Shown: positions 10,627-21,641, numbered from the stretch's first letter. The stretch is DNA of 64,000 bases from Sinotaia quadrata (GCA_028829895.1 CM054177.1:42240664-42304663), one strand, 5' to 3'. Numbers and translations: made by a program. The notes: generated by a model from the letters alone, not told the origin.

Positions 10627-12112
10627 GTATCCAACTAAGCTATCGCTGTGAGGCCCACGTTGATTTCGTTGACGATGGAAATGATGTGGAGGAAGAAGAT
10701 GTGATCGATGTTGACGTTACTGGTTTTCGAAAACATAAGAGGGATCATCGGCTAGGCTTTAGTTCGGTCATACCTAAACGGAAAACAGCCGTCGAAAGAT
10801 TTTTAGAAACAACAATTCTTTTGTGGGGTACAGGTGAGGACACTGTAATTTCTCTTGAACGTTGCTAAGCAAATGAATGCTTATACAGAGAAACATACAT
10901 TCCAACAGAGATATAGAATCACTCTTGAACGTTGCTAAACAAATGAATGCTTAAACAGAGAAACATACATTCCAACAGAGATATATAGAATCACTCTTGA
11001 ACGTTGCTAAACAAATGAATGCTTAAACAGAGAAACATACATTCCAACAGAGATATATAGAATCACTGGTGAGCGATTAATATATAGACGTGTATGCATA
11101 CTGACAAACAGAAAAGTGGTTGGTTGAATTTAACATAGATGGATGGATAGATAGATCTCACATTCAACACGTTGTTGGCGTAATTAAATGAAATGTGTCA
11201 TTCTGTTTGTCATTTGTTTCATATTATTTCTACTATCACTTCTTATTGTACATTGATGAGTGCAAATTTTCTCTAAACTGTTCTCCAAAGAGCCACATAC
11301 GTCTTATGGTGAGGTCATGCCGGCCGGTCACCATTGTCTAGCCTTTGACATCCGCGTGCCACAGAACTTGCCAGGGTCATTCGAAGGGCACTATGGCTTC
11401 GTTCGCCATTGGCTGGAGTGCGTGGTCGATAGACCGGAAGGCCACGACATGAAGACTTCAAGGGCGCTTTCCGTTATCTCAAACTGCGATTTGAACTTGG
11501 ATCCTTTTGCAATGGTGCGTTACAAAGGTGGTGAAGTGTGTTAGGTGGTAATGCTTAATGTTGCTAAGGCCCCGGGTGCCCTTGCAAGAGGTTTTGTTTG
11601 TCATAGTAGGGACATCTCCAGCTTTCTGAAATTTAAGATAGTTTAAATTTAAAGTTTTAGATAGTGCTGCAGTATTTTGGTGTCTTCTGTGTCAACCTCA
11701 CTACGATACGCGGCCGTGTATGTGTGATTGTGCAAATGTCATGGTCATTTCATTACCTCTATAACCTTTCCCTTTCCCCAAATGTCATGGTCATTTCATT
11801 ATCTCTATAACCTTTCCCTTTCCCCAAATGTCATGGTCATTTCATTGCCACTATAACTTTTCCCTTTCCCCAAATGTCATGGTCATTTAATTACCACTAT
11901 AACTTTTCCCTTTCCCCAAATGTCATCAAACATTTCATTACCACTATAGCTTTTCCCTTTCCTCAAATGCCAACAAACTTATTAAAGTGTGATGTATTTG
12001 TTGCTTCAAAGTATGTATTTAGTGTTGCATATATGCCGTTTTGTGTGATTCAAGGTTTCTTTCGCGCTTTAATTAAACATGCTTTTCGTTTACTTTTTAC
12101 CCCCATTCTGCA

Positions 12113-12191
<79 letters not shown>

Positions 12192-14080
12192 CGTCCTTCA
12201 TTCTTCAATTTGTGCATACATTGAAATTCAATCAGATTTCACCACACGAGTTTGCAAACACCTCCACTATAAACTGATATGCACGTAAACAACAACATTT
12301 AATGTATTTGTACAGAATGTATACATTATAATATATCTTTCTTGTCCCAAAATTATATTCTCGAGAAAATTTATAAACATTGCAAATGTCTTACAATTTT
12401 GCTTCCAGAAATCGTTACGTTACCAACAGGAGGTCACTTTATGTTGCGGCTGCATTAAGCCTGACCACTATGACGTCAGTTTCGAGTTGCCATATAGGGG
12501 CTATGTCCCCGGCGAGACAATGTTTCCTGACGTTAAAGTACGTAATTATACTCGCCACCGAATTCAGATATTTGTCAAATTGAAAATGGTGAGCATTGAT
12601 TTCTGTTTGTTTCTTTTTAATTATATATTTCTTTAATTACTATTGTCAATAGGGGTAAGTTTTCGTTTTATTCCTTAAGTTAAAGTTAATTATTCATATT
12701 TTCTGTTATGATATTCTTTTTCATGTTTGTTTCTTCACTATAGTAACAAGTCTAATTGGTTCTTAACCTATATATTTTCCAGTGTAGTAACAAGTCTAAT
12801 GTGTTCTTAACCTATATATTTTCCAAACCTCAACTAATAGAAGTCTAATTAGTTCTTAACCTTTATATTTTCCAGTTTAATGAAAGTCTAATTGGTTCTT
12901 AACCCTTATATTTTCTAGTTAAAAAGTCTAATTGGTTCTTAACCGATATATTTTCAGTGTAATAAAGTCTAATTGGTTCTTAAACTATATATATTTTTCA
13001 GTGTAATAAAGTCTAATTGGTTCTTAAACTATATATAATTTTCATTGTAATAAAAAAATAATAATAACAAAAGTCTTTAACTGATTCTTAAACTGCATAT
13101 TTTCCAATGTAATAAAAGTCTAATTTTTTCCTAAACTATATATTCTTCAGTGTAATTGTCTAATTGGTTCATAAACTATATATTCTTCAGTGTAATTGTC
13201 TAATTGGTTCATAAACTATATATTCTTAGCCTACTAACAATTCTATCTTGGTCTTAAAATGTATATTCTTTAGTGTACTAACGGGTCTCTTTTGTTTTTA
13301 ACTTTAAATTCTTCATTGTACTAATTGGTCTACCTCACCCTTAAAAACATTTTCTTTGGCTTACAACCTGTAAACTAGCCAGCGTTCTCTTCCTCCCCCG
13401 CTCTCTCTATCTCTCTTTGCCTCTCCACCCTTCCGGCTCCATGTGTGTTAGCCATCACTTTGTATATGCAGCCTTCTCTCAAAATTCAAATCAATTCAAA
13501 ATTTCTCTTGCTCTTCTTTGTTTTGTATAAACAAAGAAAGAGAGCTCCATATATCTTAATGTGACGTCACGCCGATCGAGAATGAAGAGTACTAAGGTGT
13601 CAGAGTGCCTGAAAATAACGACGTTAACATACTTTGCTTTACTGATGAACAATGAACTTGCGACTTAACCATTGTGTCTTTCTGATGAGAAATAAATTTG
13701 CATCTTACTATTATGTCTTTCTGGTGAACAATTAATTTGCATCCTAAACATTGTGTCTTTCTGATAAACAATGAACTTGCATCTTAACCATTGTGTCTTT
13801 TTTCAAGAGGGAAGTGCACTTCTTCAGAGTCGGTTAAGGCAGCCATATGTCCGAGGTGTTTTTAATTTTAATTTTGCAGATAACAACTTACAAAGCGAGG
13901 AATTCCAGAAAAACAACGATCAAAGTTATCGCAGAGGAAAAGAAAGTGGTTCACAAAACAGAAGTTTCAAAATGGGAGCCATCTTTACAAGTTCCAGCCC
14001 TTCCGCCTACAGGTCTTGGAGGCTGTAACATCATAGAAGTCCGGTTCTTTTTAGAGGTATATCACTCTCTCTCTCTCGCT

Positions 14081-14114
<34 letters not shown>

Positions 14115-15573
14115 CACACACACACGCACACACTTATTCACACATTCTCACACTCGCAATCTCGCAATTAATGTCAAACTTAGGAGAGAGAATGCTATAC
14201 TTACTACTGACCTAAATTCAAATTATTAATGCAAACCTCAACACACTTGTGAAATAATAATAATAATAATAATAAATTATTTGATTTAAATACACACGTG
14301 TCTTAAATTTAATTTGATTTATTCTCTTCTTCGTGTTGGCACTTTATTCCTTATTGTATCGACTGCTTGAAGGAAATTTGAGTAAACTATATCTTCTACA
14401 GTTGGAGCTAAAATCTCATGGGATAGGATGGCAAGGTCTGGCTTTCCAAGATGAAATACAGATAGGCACAATTCCTTTAAGTCACGTGGCCAATGTTAGG
14501 CAAGTGCCCCTCAAGCCAGTGCCGAGAGTGGCATCCCCGGCCTTGGCGCTTCTCCTCTGTCCGCCCCAGACACAGATTTCACGAGTCAAAACAATCAACG
14601 GAACACGAGTTCCTCTTATTCCTGCCATAGCTTCATCAGGTAAATCACTGTTCCTTTAATACCTGCCATAGCTTCATCAGGTAAATCACTGTTCCTTTAA
14701 TACCTGCCATAGCTTCATCAGGTAAATCACTGTTCCTTTAATACCTGCCATAGCTTCATCAGGTAAATCACTGTTCCTTTAATACCTGCCATAGCTTCAT
14801 CAGGTAAATCACTGTTCCTTTAATACCTGCCATAGCTTCATCAGGTAAATCACTGTTCCTTTAATACCTGCCATAGCTTCATCAGGTAAATCACTGTTCC
14901 TTTAATACCTGCCATAGCTTCATCAGGTAAATCACTGTTCCTTTAATACCTGCCATAGCTTCATCAGGTAAATCACTGTTCCTTTAATACCTGCCAGTAC
15001 TTCATCAGGTAAATCACTGTTTCTTTAATACCTGCCAGAAATTTATCAGGTATATAACTGTTCCTTTAAATATCTGTCAGGACTTCGTTGGGTAAGTCAG
15101 TTATTACTTGCCACATCTTGTATCATGCTCAAGTTAAGTCAATACTCCTCTAATACCTACGACAACGCTTCATGAATATATCTGTGTCCTCAAATTCCTG
15201 ACTAATTAAATATTCAAATAGGCCTATATGTTCTTTAAAATCTACAAGAAACTCATCAACTTTTCCTTTTTTTTAAATTTCATTCTAATTCTCCATAGGC
15301 TCCACGGGAGATGGCAGGTTAACAAGCGACACTGAATCTAGCGCGGCCGTCTCCGTGCCTAAACCGGCACTTCCTGTCTCCCGGCATGCAGCCAGCAACG
15401 ATCGAGAGCGGTCCACTTCCGTCTTCTCCGCCACCTCGCATTGGTCTTTCCATCAGAAAACCAACGGACCGCGTCTGTACCCGGGTCATTTGGCAAACAA
15501 GTTGTTTGGGAAGAAAGAGCACACGGCGAAGAAAAAATCTTTCAAGCCTTCTCTGCCCACTATCTACAACTGA
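10627..15573 (+). CDS. Alpha-arrestin (arrestin domain-containing protein), 5' end missing
   Basis: Alpha-arrestins are cytosolic adaptors that help ubiquitin ligases and trafficking factors act on membrane proteins. Six exons join in phase: 10627-10833, 11291-11514, 12409-12588, 13880-14056, 14402-14639, 15299-15573 (stop TGA). They encode about 432 residues. Exons 1-2 hold the Arrestin_N half: TILLWGTE across the first junction, then PAGHHCLAFDIRVPQNLPGS, SFEGHYGFVRHWLE and a basic-acidic DRPEG turn. Exons 3-5 hold the Arrestin_C half: CCGCIKPDHYDVSFELPYRG, GYVPGE, LPPTGLGGCNIIEV and IGTIPLS. Exon 1 carries an acidic insertion (VDDGNDVEEEDVIDVDV). The tail has no PPxY motif, unlike typical ARRDC proteins that bind NEDD4-family ligases. 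The N-terminal strand exon, roughly 40 residues, was not found. A polyadenylation signal AATAAA lies at 15936. The family call is firm; the subfamily is not resolved. Confidence 0.88.
10853..11066. repeat. 70-72-bp tandem repeat, three copies
   Basis: Copies start with CTTGAACGTTGCTAAACAAA at 10854, 10924 and 10996. The array lies in the arrestin intron directly after the donor at 10834. Confidence 0.9.
11734..11978. repeat. 46-bp tandem repeat, about five copies
   Basis: The unit is AAATGTCATGGTCATTTCAT followed by ACCTCTATAACCTTTCCCTT. Starts are at 11734, 11780, 11826, 11872 and about 11918, with decay toward the end. It lies within the second recognised arrestin intron. Confidence 0.9.
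12114..12190. repeat. (TG)n microsatellite, about 38 repeats
   Basis: Uninterrupted TG dinucleotides inside an arrestin intron. The Cys-Val open frames over it are repeat artefacts. Confidence 0.97.
12738..13335. repeat. About 43-bp minisatellite, roughly thirteen diverged copies
   Basis: The unit reads approximately AAGTCTAATTGGTTCTTAAA then CTATATATTTTCCAGTGTAA. Every good copy contains a TCTAAT (branch-point-like) followed by TATTTTCCAG or TATTCTTCAG (acceptor-like). It fills most of the intron between the arrestin exons ending at 12588 and starting at 13880. Confidence 0.85.
13636..13802. repeat. About 42-bp tandem repeat, four copies
   Basis: The unit contains TGTCTTTCTGATGAACAATG followed by AACTTGCATCTTAACCAT. 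It ends about 80 bp upstream of the arrestin exon at 13880. Confidence 0.85.
14074..14132. repeat. (CT)n(CA)n microsatellite
   Basis: A CT/TC stretch followed by CA repeats with occasional CG, starting about 15 bp after the arrestin donor at 14057. Confidence 0.95.
14620..15100 (+). repeat. 41-bp tandem repeat that duplicates the arrestin exon/intron junction
   Basis: The unit is CCTGCCATAGCTTCATCAGG continuing TAAATCACTGTTCCTTTAAT. The first copy straddles the real 5' splice site (exon ends 14639; intron GTAAAT). Nine further near-perfect copies put an identical CAG|GTAAAT donor at 14681, 14722, 14763, 14804, 14845, 14886, 14927, 14968 and 15009. Two decayed copies at 15050 and 15092 follow. 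Retaining any repeat in mRNA reads into a TAA at 14657-14659, so only the first donor keeps the last exon in frame. Confidence 0.92.
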
Positions 15574-16261
15574 TTTATACGGGTAAAAATACTTGACGCC
15601 TATACTTGCTCGTCATGGCGTCTGTTCCGCTTGCTGTTCGTCACGTCTACCCCCGTGTTTGCCGGTCAGGACGTCTGTCCATTTTGCAAACTGATGTCTA
15701 ATCCCATACAAACACTGCTTGCTGATGGCGTCTATTATTGTTAGTCATGACATTTTCGTTTTGCTGACTATGCTGCTTACCTCTTGTTGATGACTACTTG
15801 CTGGATATGACTGACTGAGACCTGCTGATGACGTCAAAGGTCATGACGATGAAGTTCACAGGTTGACGATCGTTCTACTTCCCCATATCCGTCGAGGTGT
15901 ATACCAATCAATTGCGGATGGATCCCGACTTTGAAAATAAATGGATAAGTCACAGTAATTTTACACGGCGCCAGATTAATTCGCGATTTTCACAACATCC
16001 AATAATCTCCAGTGATTTTTATAAACATACATATTATATGGATTCTTCATTGGCGGATTTTGACTGAAATGTAACAGCGGCTGAACATGACAAATCATAG
16101 TGTCACGGCGGCTGTACACATTAACAACTGAAGTAACCGTCAAGTTGTGAAGCGGCCGTACTGGGAATTTCGGCGACTGTAAGCCACGCATGCAGGACAT
16201 GGATTCGAAACCAGTCAGTAAGATTGATTGTTTCCCATCTTCATCTACTCCCTGTCTTGTG

Positions 16262-16455
16262 AATGCTACGCTTAGCGGCCATAGTGAGAAGTTCGGTGTC
16301 CACTTCGCAAACAGAGGTGTCATGAGTTCGAGACCAATTTTGACCGTTTGGGATTTTTCTCTCTCGATCCTCGCCCCTGAGTGATGAGCTTAGAGACTGA
16401 TTGTAAGCGCTTGGCACTCTTTCAAGAGTTAGCGCAATTAAATTATTATTTAAGG
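16262..16455 (+). mobile_element. tRNA-derived SINE
   Basis: A tRNA-like head (about 16262-16350) includes the anticodon-arm-like stretch CCACTTCGCAAACAGAGG and a B-box-like GAGTTCGAGACC. It is followed by a body with a CTCTCTCGATCCTCGCCCC stretch and a tail GATTGTAAGCGCTTGGCAC ending in AATTAAATTATTATTT. Head, body and AT-rich tail in this order are the normal SINE arrangement. The tail resembles SINE tails I associate with mollusc genomes. A second B-box-like GGATTCGAAACC just upstream (16200-16211) may belong to another decayed tRNA-like unit. Family name not assigned. Confidence 0.7.
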
Positions 16456-16781
16456 CGTCTTTTGAAAAGAACAAAATTGAAACCGGACTCAAGAGTCAGA
16501 CCACAGTTGTTAACTGTTTGCCATTCATATACTGAACAAACGAAATATGTATCTAACCTATTGGATTACTTCCAATATGAATCTGTAAACATCCCACCAC
16601 CCCTTTCAAAATAAAAGTAAATAACATTTAAAATAAATGTTTGTGATTATTTCTGTCTCAAGCTTTGCTGTTTCAAATTAAACTTTTTTTTGGTTGTTTT
16701 CTTGCCAACAAAACGCATTGTAATTATGATACTGGCGGGTCATTAGAGCGTTTCTTCTTTGAAATTTCAAAGCAATTATAA

Positions 16782-16997
16782 ACCAGTAAATACATCATGA
16801 AAAAACACATAACACAAACAGCAAATACATCGTGTAAGAACACATAACACAAACAGCAAATACATCGTGTAAGAACACATAACACAAACAGCAAATACAT
16901 CGTGTAAGAACACATAACACAAACAGCAAATACATCGTTTAAAGAACACATAACACAAACAGCAAATACATCGCGTAAGAACACATAACACAAACAT
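16782..16997. repeat. 35-bp tandem repeat, six copies
   Basis: The unit is CAGCAAATACATCGTGTAAG followed by AACACATAACACAAA. The six copies vary slightly. The open frames reading CVMCS/FAVCV on the minus strand are repeat artefacts. Confidence 0.95.
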
Positions 16998-17135
16998 TTG
17001 CTGGAAAGGAGTGGGGACGAACAGCAGATTTTATTTTTTAAAGGAAATAAATAACAGATCTTCAACGTTAATACTGTTTTGTAGATGAAAAATGTGTTCA
17101 TACTGTCTAGTCGTGACGACAAAGTTAAAGATATA

Positions 17136-17310
17136 ATTTAATTCCAGTGTAGGACTAGGATAGAAACAGTTTAATTCCAGTGTAGGACTAGGATAGAAAC
17201 ACTTTAATTCCAGTGTAGGACTCTGATACAGGATAGATAAGTTTAATTCAATTTCAGGACTCTGATACAGAAAGATACCGTTTAATTCAAGTGCAGGACT
17301 TTGTTACAGG
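17136..17310. repeat. 33-35-bp tandem repeat, five copies
   Basis: The unit is about TTTAATTCCAGTGTAGGACT followed by AGGATAGAAACAG. Later copies change to CTCTGATACAGG. Confidence 0.85.
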
Positions 17311-17439
17311 ATAAACGGGGAGTAGCTGTTGGCTAATGAATACAACTTCGGATGCGTCGAGTGTAAACGTCGAGAAGAAATGTACACACGGCTGGACAAG
17401 GTTCTTTAGTCTCGACATTTAGAAATGAGAGAGAGAGAC

Positions 17440-17670
17440 AGACAGACAGAATGCAAAAACAGAGAGACGAGACCTTGAATACAAAAAACAGACACGAGAC
17501 GTGAATGAAAAACGGAGACGAATGCAAAAATAGACAAAACCTTGAATGCAAAAACAAAGGTGATACCTTGAATGCAAAACCGAGACAAGACCTTAAATGC
17601 CAAACATAGAGACGAGACCTTGAATGCCAAGCAGAGGCGGGTCCTTGAATGCAAAAACAGGCAAGACCTA
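17440..17670. repeat. Degenerate 25-30-bp purine-rich tandem repeat
   Basis: Copies of GAGACGAGACCTTGAATGCA with variable spacing. The repeated phenylalanine-rich minus-strand frames are by-products. Confidence 0.7.
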
Positions 17671-20014
17671 GTGAACGAGTAGACAGTTCAGAGTGTGAAT
17701 GAGAGGAAGAATGGATTTGTACTAGGGACTCTGACTCCGAGCAGATTAAAGATTTTGTACTAGATAATTTAGCGAACTATATAAGAGAGCTGTTTTAGTC
17801 TTGACAGCAATAATGAACACTGTCATTGCTGACTGTCTGCCCATATTAATGTGGCTATCTTAAAGTCAGTCAGACAAGCATTGTGACTGAATAACTATAC
17901 GAATTTAATCGTTTGCTCTCAAAGACTCCAAAAACAAATATTTAAAAGAGATGTTTTTCATCGCGTCTACCTGATGACGCGGATTTTTTCTCTCCTGACT
18001 CTGCTTATATGTCTAATGGTATCAATAGTTACGTAACATATGACATCAGCATGTTTTGTTTTTAGCTTTCAGTTCATTGGGTTTTTTTTAAACTCATTCA
18101 TTGTGGCTTATGTTTTTTTAAGCATTGCTCTAAGAGATTGTCTCCATATGTCTGCCATCTTTTTTTTTTTTCCAATAAAAAGTACAAATACAACAGCGCG
18201 GCAGTCCAGTTGATAGAGAGATTAGTGCCGGTGGATAGACAATAAAGTCACATCTAAATACTATGGAGGTTGTAAAGACAGACAACTCTAGGACTACAGA
18301 GGACAGGAAATACTGGTGAAAGCGAAAGCGGTATGCGCTGGCAACTTAAGTTCTAGCAGTGAAGTACAGTACGCCGACCATAACACTGAAACGGGGTAAG
18401 ATGGCACGAGGATTGATTATTTTGATTCACAACGAAAATTTGTTTGCTCGATTCAACAAATCAAACAAAACTAGCTTCACGATTAACATATAATTTTTTT
18501 AAACTTCAAACTGATGATTGAATTACCACAATATCTCCCAAAACTGCTGGATGATTTATCCACATAACTCTGAATTTCTTGAGTACAGCTCCAAAAGCAT
18601 TTGTGTTGCCGGTTCGATCTACTTTCATAATTAATCATCCCCTGACAAGTTTCGGCAAAATATTTCTATGGCATTAGAATTTAGTCCCCGCCTCCTGCAA
18701 AATTGTGTAGATCTGGCATTCAGTAATATTTTTTTTTAGGACCCCAGATGCCATGTCCAAGTGACTATGAAACCAACAAGTTAACATGTTATGTGTTATA
18801 GTCTGTCACCAGTATTTATTTATTTACTTACTATCCTGGCTGCATGTATCAGGGAGCTCAGAATATCTTCTAGAACAGACAGGGGGCACGAGCTGTCTTC
18901 TAGAACTATCACTCTTCTATTCTACATTATATAATGTTCTTCTTTCTAACATATATGGCCAGCTGCCAGGTGTGTTTAGGGTTTAGCCTAAAAGTTACAG
19001 ACAGGTTCGGGTGGTGGAGAATGAACATCTTGCCCTCTCCCAGCAAAACATCATATCAATCACAGATTGATATTTTTAAATTAATTTTTCACTACTTTAC
19101 ATTAGAAATTGGGTGTCTTAATGTCATATTTCGTTCTAAATTTATTCAGTCTCTGATTTTGTCTTACTGTATGGTCCCTGTATTCTTAATCAAACTAATA
19201 TGAAAATTTCTCAGTTTCCACAGGTATGTCATAATGTTGCCTTTTGAGATTTATTATGTAGGCATTTAAGAACCTAAAGAAACACTACTTATTGACCTGT
19301 AGGAACCTTTTCTAAAAATGCATGCATATACAAACACACAAACTGATGTTAACAATAATCACATTATTTGAAAGCAGAGGTTTGGCTTTCATCCCATTGG
19401 AAAGAAAGAAAAACAGAACCATCCAATTGATTGCTAATTGTCACATTATTTGAATATACTGGCTCTGGATTTCATCCCAGTGGGAGTTTAAAAACTGAAA
19501 AGAATGTAAGAAAAAAAGAAGACTCTAACAACAAAAAAAAGATACCTATTTCAAGTTTTCCAGCAAGATAGATATCTTTTAGTCTCAAAGACGAGTTTGA
19601 ATATAACAGTTGAGTGTGAAATGTAATGTGTCAAGTATCTAGTCAAATGTTGGAAAACTTACTGTGAAAAAATATTAAATATAAAAAATGTATAAAACGT
19701 ATATAAAAAGTACTCATACACGTTGTTTTAATTGATACAGATCAGTGGAAAATGGAGACAAGACCACTGTTCACCAACAGAGTAGTAAAAATCTTCCAAA
19801 AGATATCCTGGTGATTAACTACAACACAGCAGCACTTTGCACAGAGAATGCTAATAAAATATGAATGGAACTAAAAGCATTAAGTCAATCTCCAGTGATT
19901 AAAAACTATCATTGGCCAATATTCCAAGGGAAGTAATACTGACTACCATAAACAGCATACATACAAGAACACTTTAAAATAATTTTCTTCAGAAATTCTA
20001 TTTAAAATAAAATA
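17671..20014. other. Intergenic region upstream of the F-box gene
   Basis: AT-rich, with no recognisable exon. From about 18.5 kb on the sequence becomes much more AT-rich and poorer in tandem arrays than the first 18 kb. A possible 3' splice site (TTTTCTTCAG, ending at 19992) lies 22 bp before the F-box start codon, so a 5' UTR intron is conceivable. Confidence 0.5.
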
Positions 20015-21571
20015 ATGGAAGAATTGAAAACACCAACCATCAATTATCAGCTATCTCTGGCTGACCTCCCAACTGATGTGATGCTGATTATCCTACAGTA
20101 TCTTAGCCCAGAAATGATTGCAGTTTGTGCAGTAACGCATGCCACATTTGCAAACATCATTGAAGATACCCATTTTCTGGACGTACACACACGGAAGGTG
20201 TTAGGCTTCCCTAAGAATCAAACTGACATCACATTTAAAGTTGTCCCACCATCACTATCTCCTTTGCAAGATTTGTGGTACCAAACTTATCTCACCAAAT
20301 CCTGTCCAAATTTAGTGGGTCTCATTCGCCCAGGAAACATCTTTTATGATCTGCTAAATTTCCAACATCTCATGGACTCATGGCTTCTCCAGGCAACTGG
20401 ATTTCGGTACAGCAATTTTATCTACCACATTCTGAATGGCATCAAGGTTCCTCCATTGCCAATAAGCAAAATCAGGTCATCTGTAAAGTTGACTTATCAA
20501 GTCAAGCAAGTGCTGACCAAAATAGCTTTGTGCCACCCTGAGTTCCTTCTCATGACCATAAATAATTTTGAAATTTTGCACATCAATTCCTCCTTTCCAT
20601 CAGATCTGATCAGTCCATGGGAGAATGAAATTTCACCAGAAGCAAAATCAGGTTGTGTTCCCATAAACAGTGTTGAAATAGTGACCCGGCAAGGAGATAT
20701 GGGTTGGGCTTCATTATTTCTTGTTTTTGAGCCGACAGTTTGCATTGGCTGGACAGGAATTGTGGACTATTCCACTCGTCACTGCAAGCAGACGTGGAGC
20801 ACTTGCTACCTGAACATTCAGGCAAATATAGATGAAATCAGAAGCATTTGTGAAGTATTCCTGCAGACATTTTTAGAATACATTAACATGGACTATATAT
20901 CAGTGCACAGTGTGGGTGCCTTCTTTTTTCCTGGACTGTGTAGAATGATTAAAGACAGAGAGCCCTTAATAGGAGAGATTCAGGAATCCTTAGAAAATAT
21001 AGCTGTTAACATTGGCAAAAAAGTGAAAAGTAATTCTAATCTCAAGGAATGTAAAAATCTAACTGTCTTCTTGGATTCAGTTCGGTTCATTCCCAGTGCT
21101 GCTCACAATTTTCCATGGTGTACAGCAGTCAGCCAGCAAAACTCTGCTCCTTCAAAAACCCTTGAGGTATCAATCCAGCGCTATATACATAGGATTCTGA
21201 ATTACCTAATGCGTGCTGAAGTACTACGACTATACAGTTATCCTGCCTGCCATCAGCTACTATGCAGTGCTTGTCAGAACATGAAAGTCTTAAATCAAAC
21301 CCTTAGCCAGAGCTGTCTAGAACGTATTAACCATTACCATCTTCCATTCAGGATCTGGCCACCTCATCTTCTCATGTACTCTATTAGCATGCTGCAAACC
21401 TTGGGGGAAATTGTGCGACTGGAAATAGAGCGGTGGCAAAAAGGGCTTCATAACTGCCCTTTGTCAGAAAAAATACAATCTTTTATAAAAGGAGTGCTGC
21501 AAACAGTGAATCTGGATTTCCACCAACAACTCGGTTACTCAGGATTTATTGTTCCTCTGATTCGGATGTAG
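20015..21571 (+). CDS. F-box domain protein, single coding exon, subfamily unknown
   Basis: The reading frame is a continuous 518 codons, by far the longest uninterrupted one in the window. An F-box spans about residues 14-55: LADLPTDVMLIILQYLSPEM, then AVCAVTHATFANI. The motif binds SKP1 and would place the protein in an SCF ubiquitin ligase as the substrate receptor. The remaining 450 residues have no repeats that I recognise (no WD40, leucine-rich or Kelch pattern). They include several aromatic-rich segments and a Cys-containing stretch, YPACHQLLCSACQNM. The chosen ATG is the first in frame after an AT-rich leader. AATAAA at 21642 is a suitable polyadenylation signal 70 bp after the stop. 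Lack of introns could reflect retroposition or simply a one-exon gene. Confidence 0.85.
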   Translation: MEELKTPTINYQLSLADLPTDVMLIILQYLSPEMIAVCAVTHATFANIIEDTHFLDVHTRKVLGFPKNQTDITFKVVPPSLSPLQDLWYQTYLTKSCPNLVGLIRPGNIFYDLLNFQHLMDSWLLQATGFRYSNFIYHILNGIKVPPLPISKIRSSVKLTYQVKQVLTKIALCHPEFLLMTINNFEILHINSSFPSDLISPWENEISPEAKSGCVPINSVEIVTRQGDMGWASLFLVFEPTVCIGWTGIVDYSTRHCKQTWSTCYLNIQANIDEIRSICEVFLQTFLEYINMDYISVHSVGAFFFPGLCRMIKDREPLIGEIQESLENIAVNIGKKVKSNSNLKECKNLTVFLDSVRFIPSAAHNFPWCTAVSQQNSAPSKTLEVSIQRYIHRILNYLMRAEVLRLYSYPACHQLLCSACQNMKVLNQTLSQSCLERINHYHLPFRIWPPHLLMYSISMLQTLGEIVRLEIERWQKGLHNCPLSEKIQSFIKGVLQTVNLDFHQQLGYSGFIVPLIRM

Positions 21572-21641
21572 TAAGAAACATTCACTTCTTTGGTAGAACA
21601 TACACTAATTATTGATAAAATAGATTTCCTTGAAAACAAAT

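Noticed and set aside
11874..12288. Plus-strand frames ending in Cys-Val repeats
   Set aside because: They run through a 46-bp minisatellite and a (TG)n tract in an arrestin intron.
16140..16215. Possible intact tRNA gene because of GGATTCGAAACC
   Set aside because: Only a B-box-like motif is present. I could not draw a complete cloverleaf, so it is better seen as a SINE or tRNA-derived fragment.
16381..16614. 76-codon open frame with protein-like Leu/Lys-rich sequence just before AATAAA-like motifs
   Set aside because: Its first 20-25 codons lie in the tail of the SINE at 16262-16455, and no upstream exon joins it. It is most likely a chance frame.
16724..17122. Minus-strand 132-codon frame reading repeated FAVCVMCS
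   Set aside because: It is produced by the 35-bp tandem array at 16782-16997; 35 is not a multiple of three, so the frame cycles through phases.
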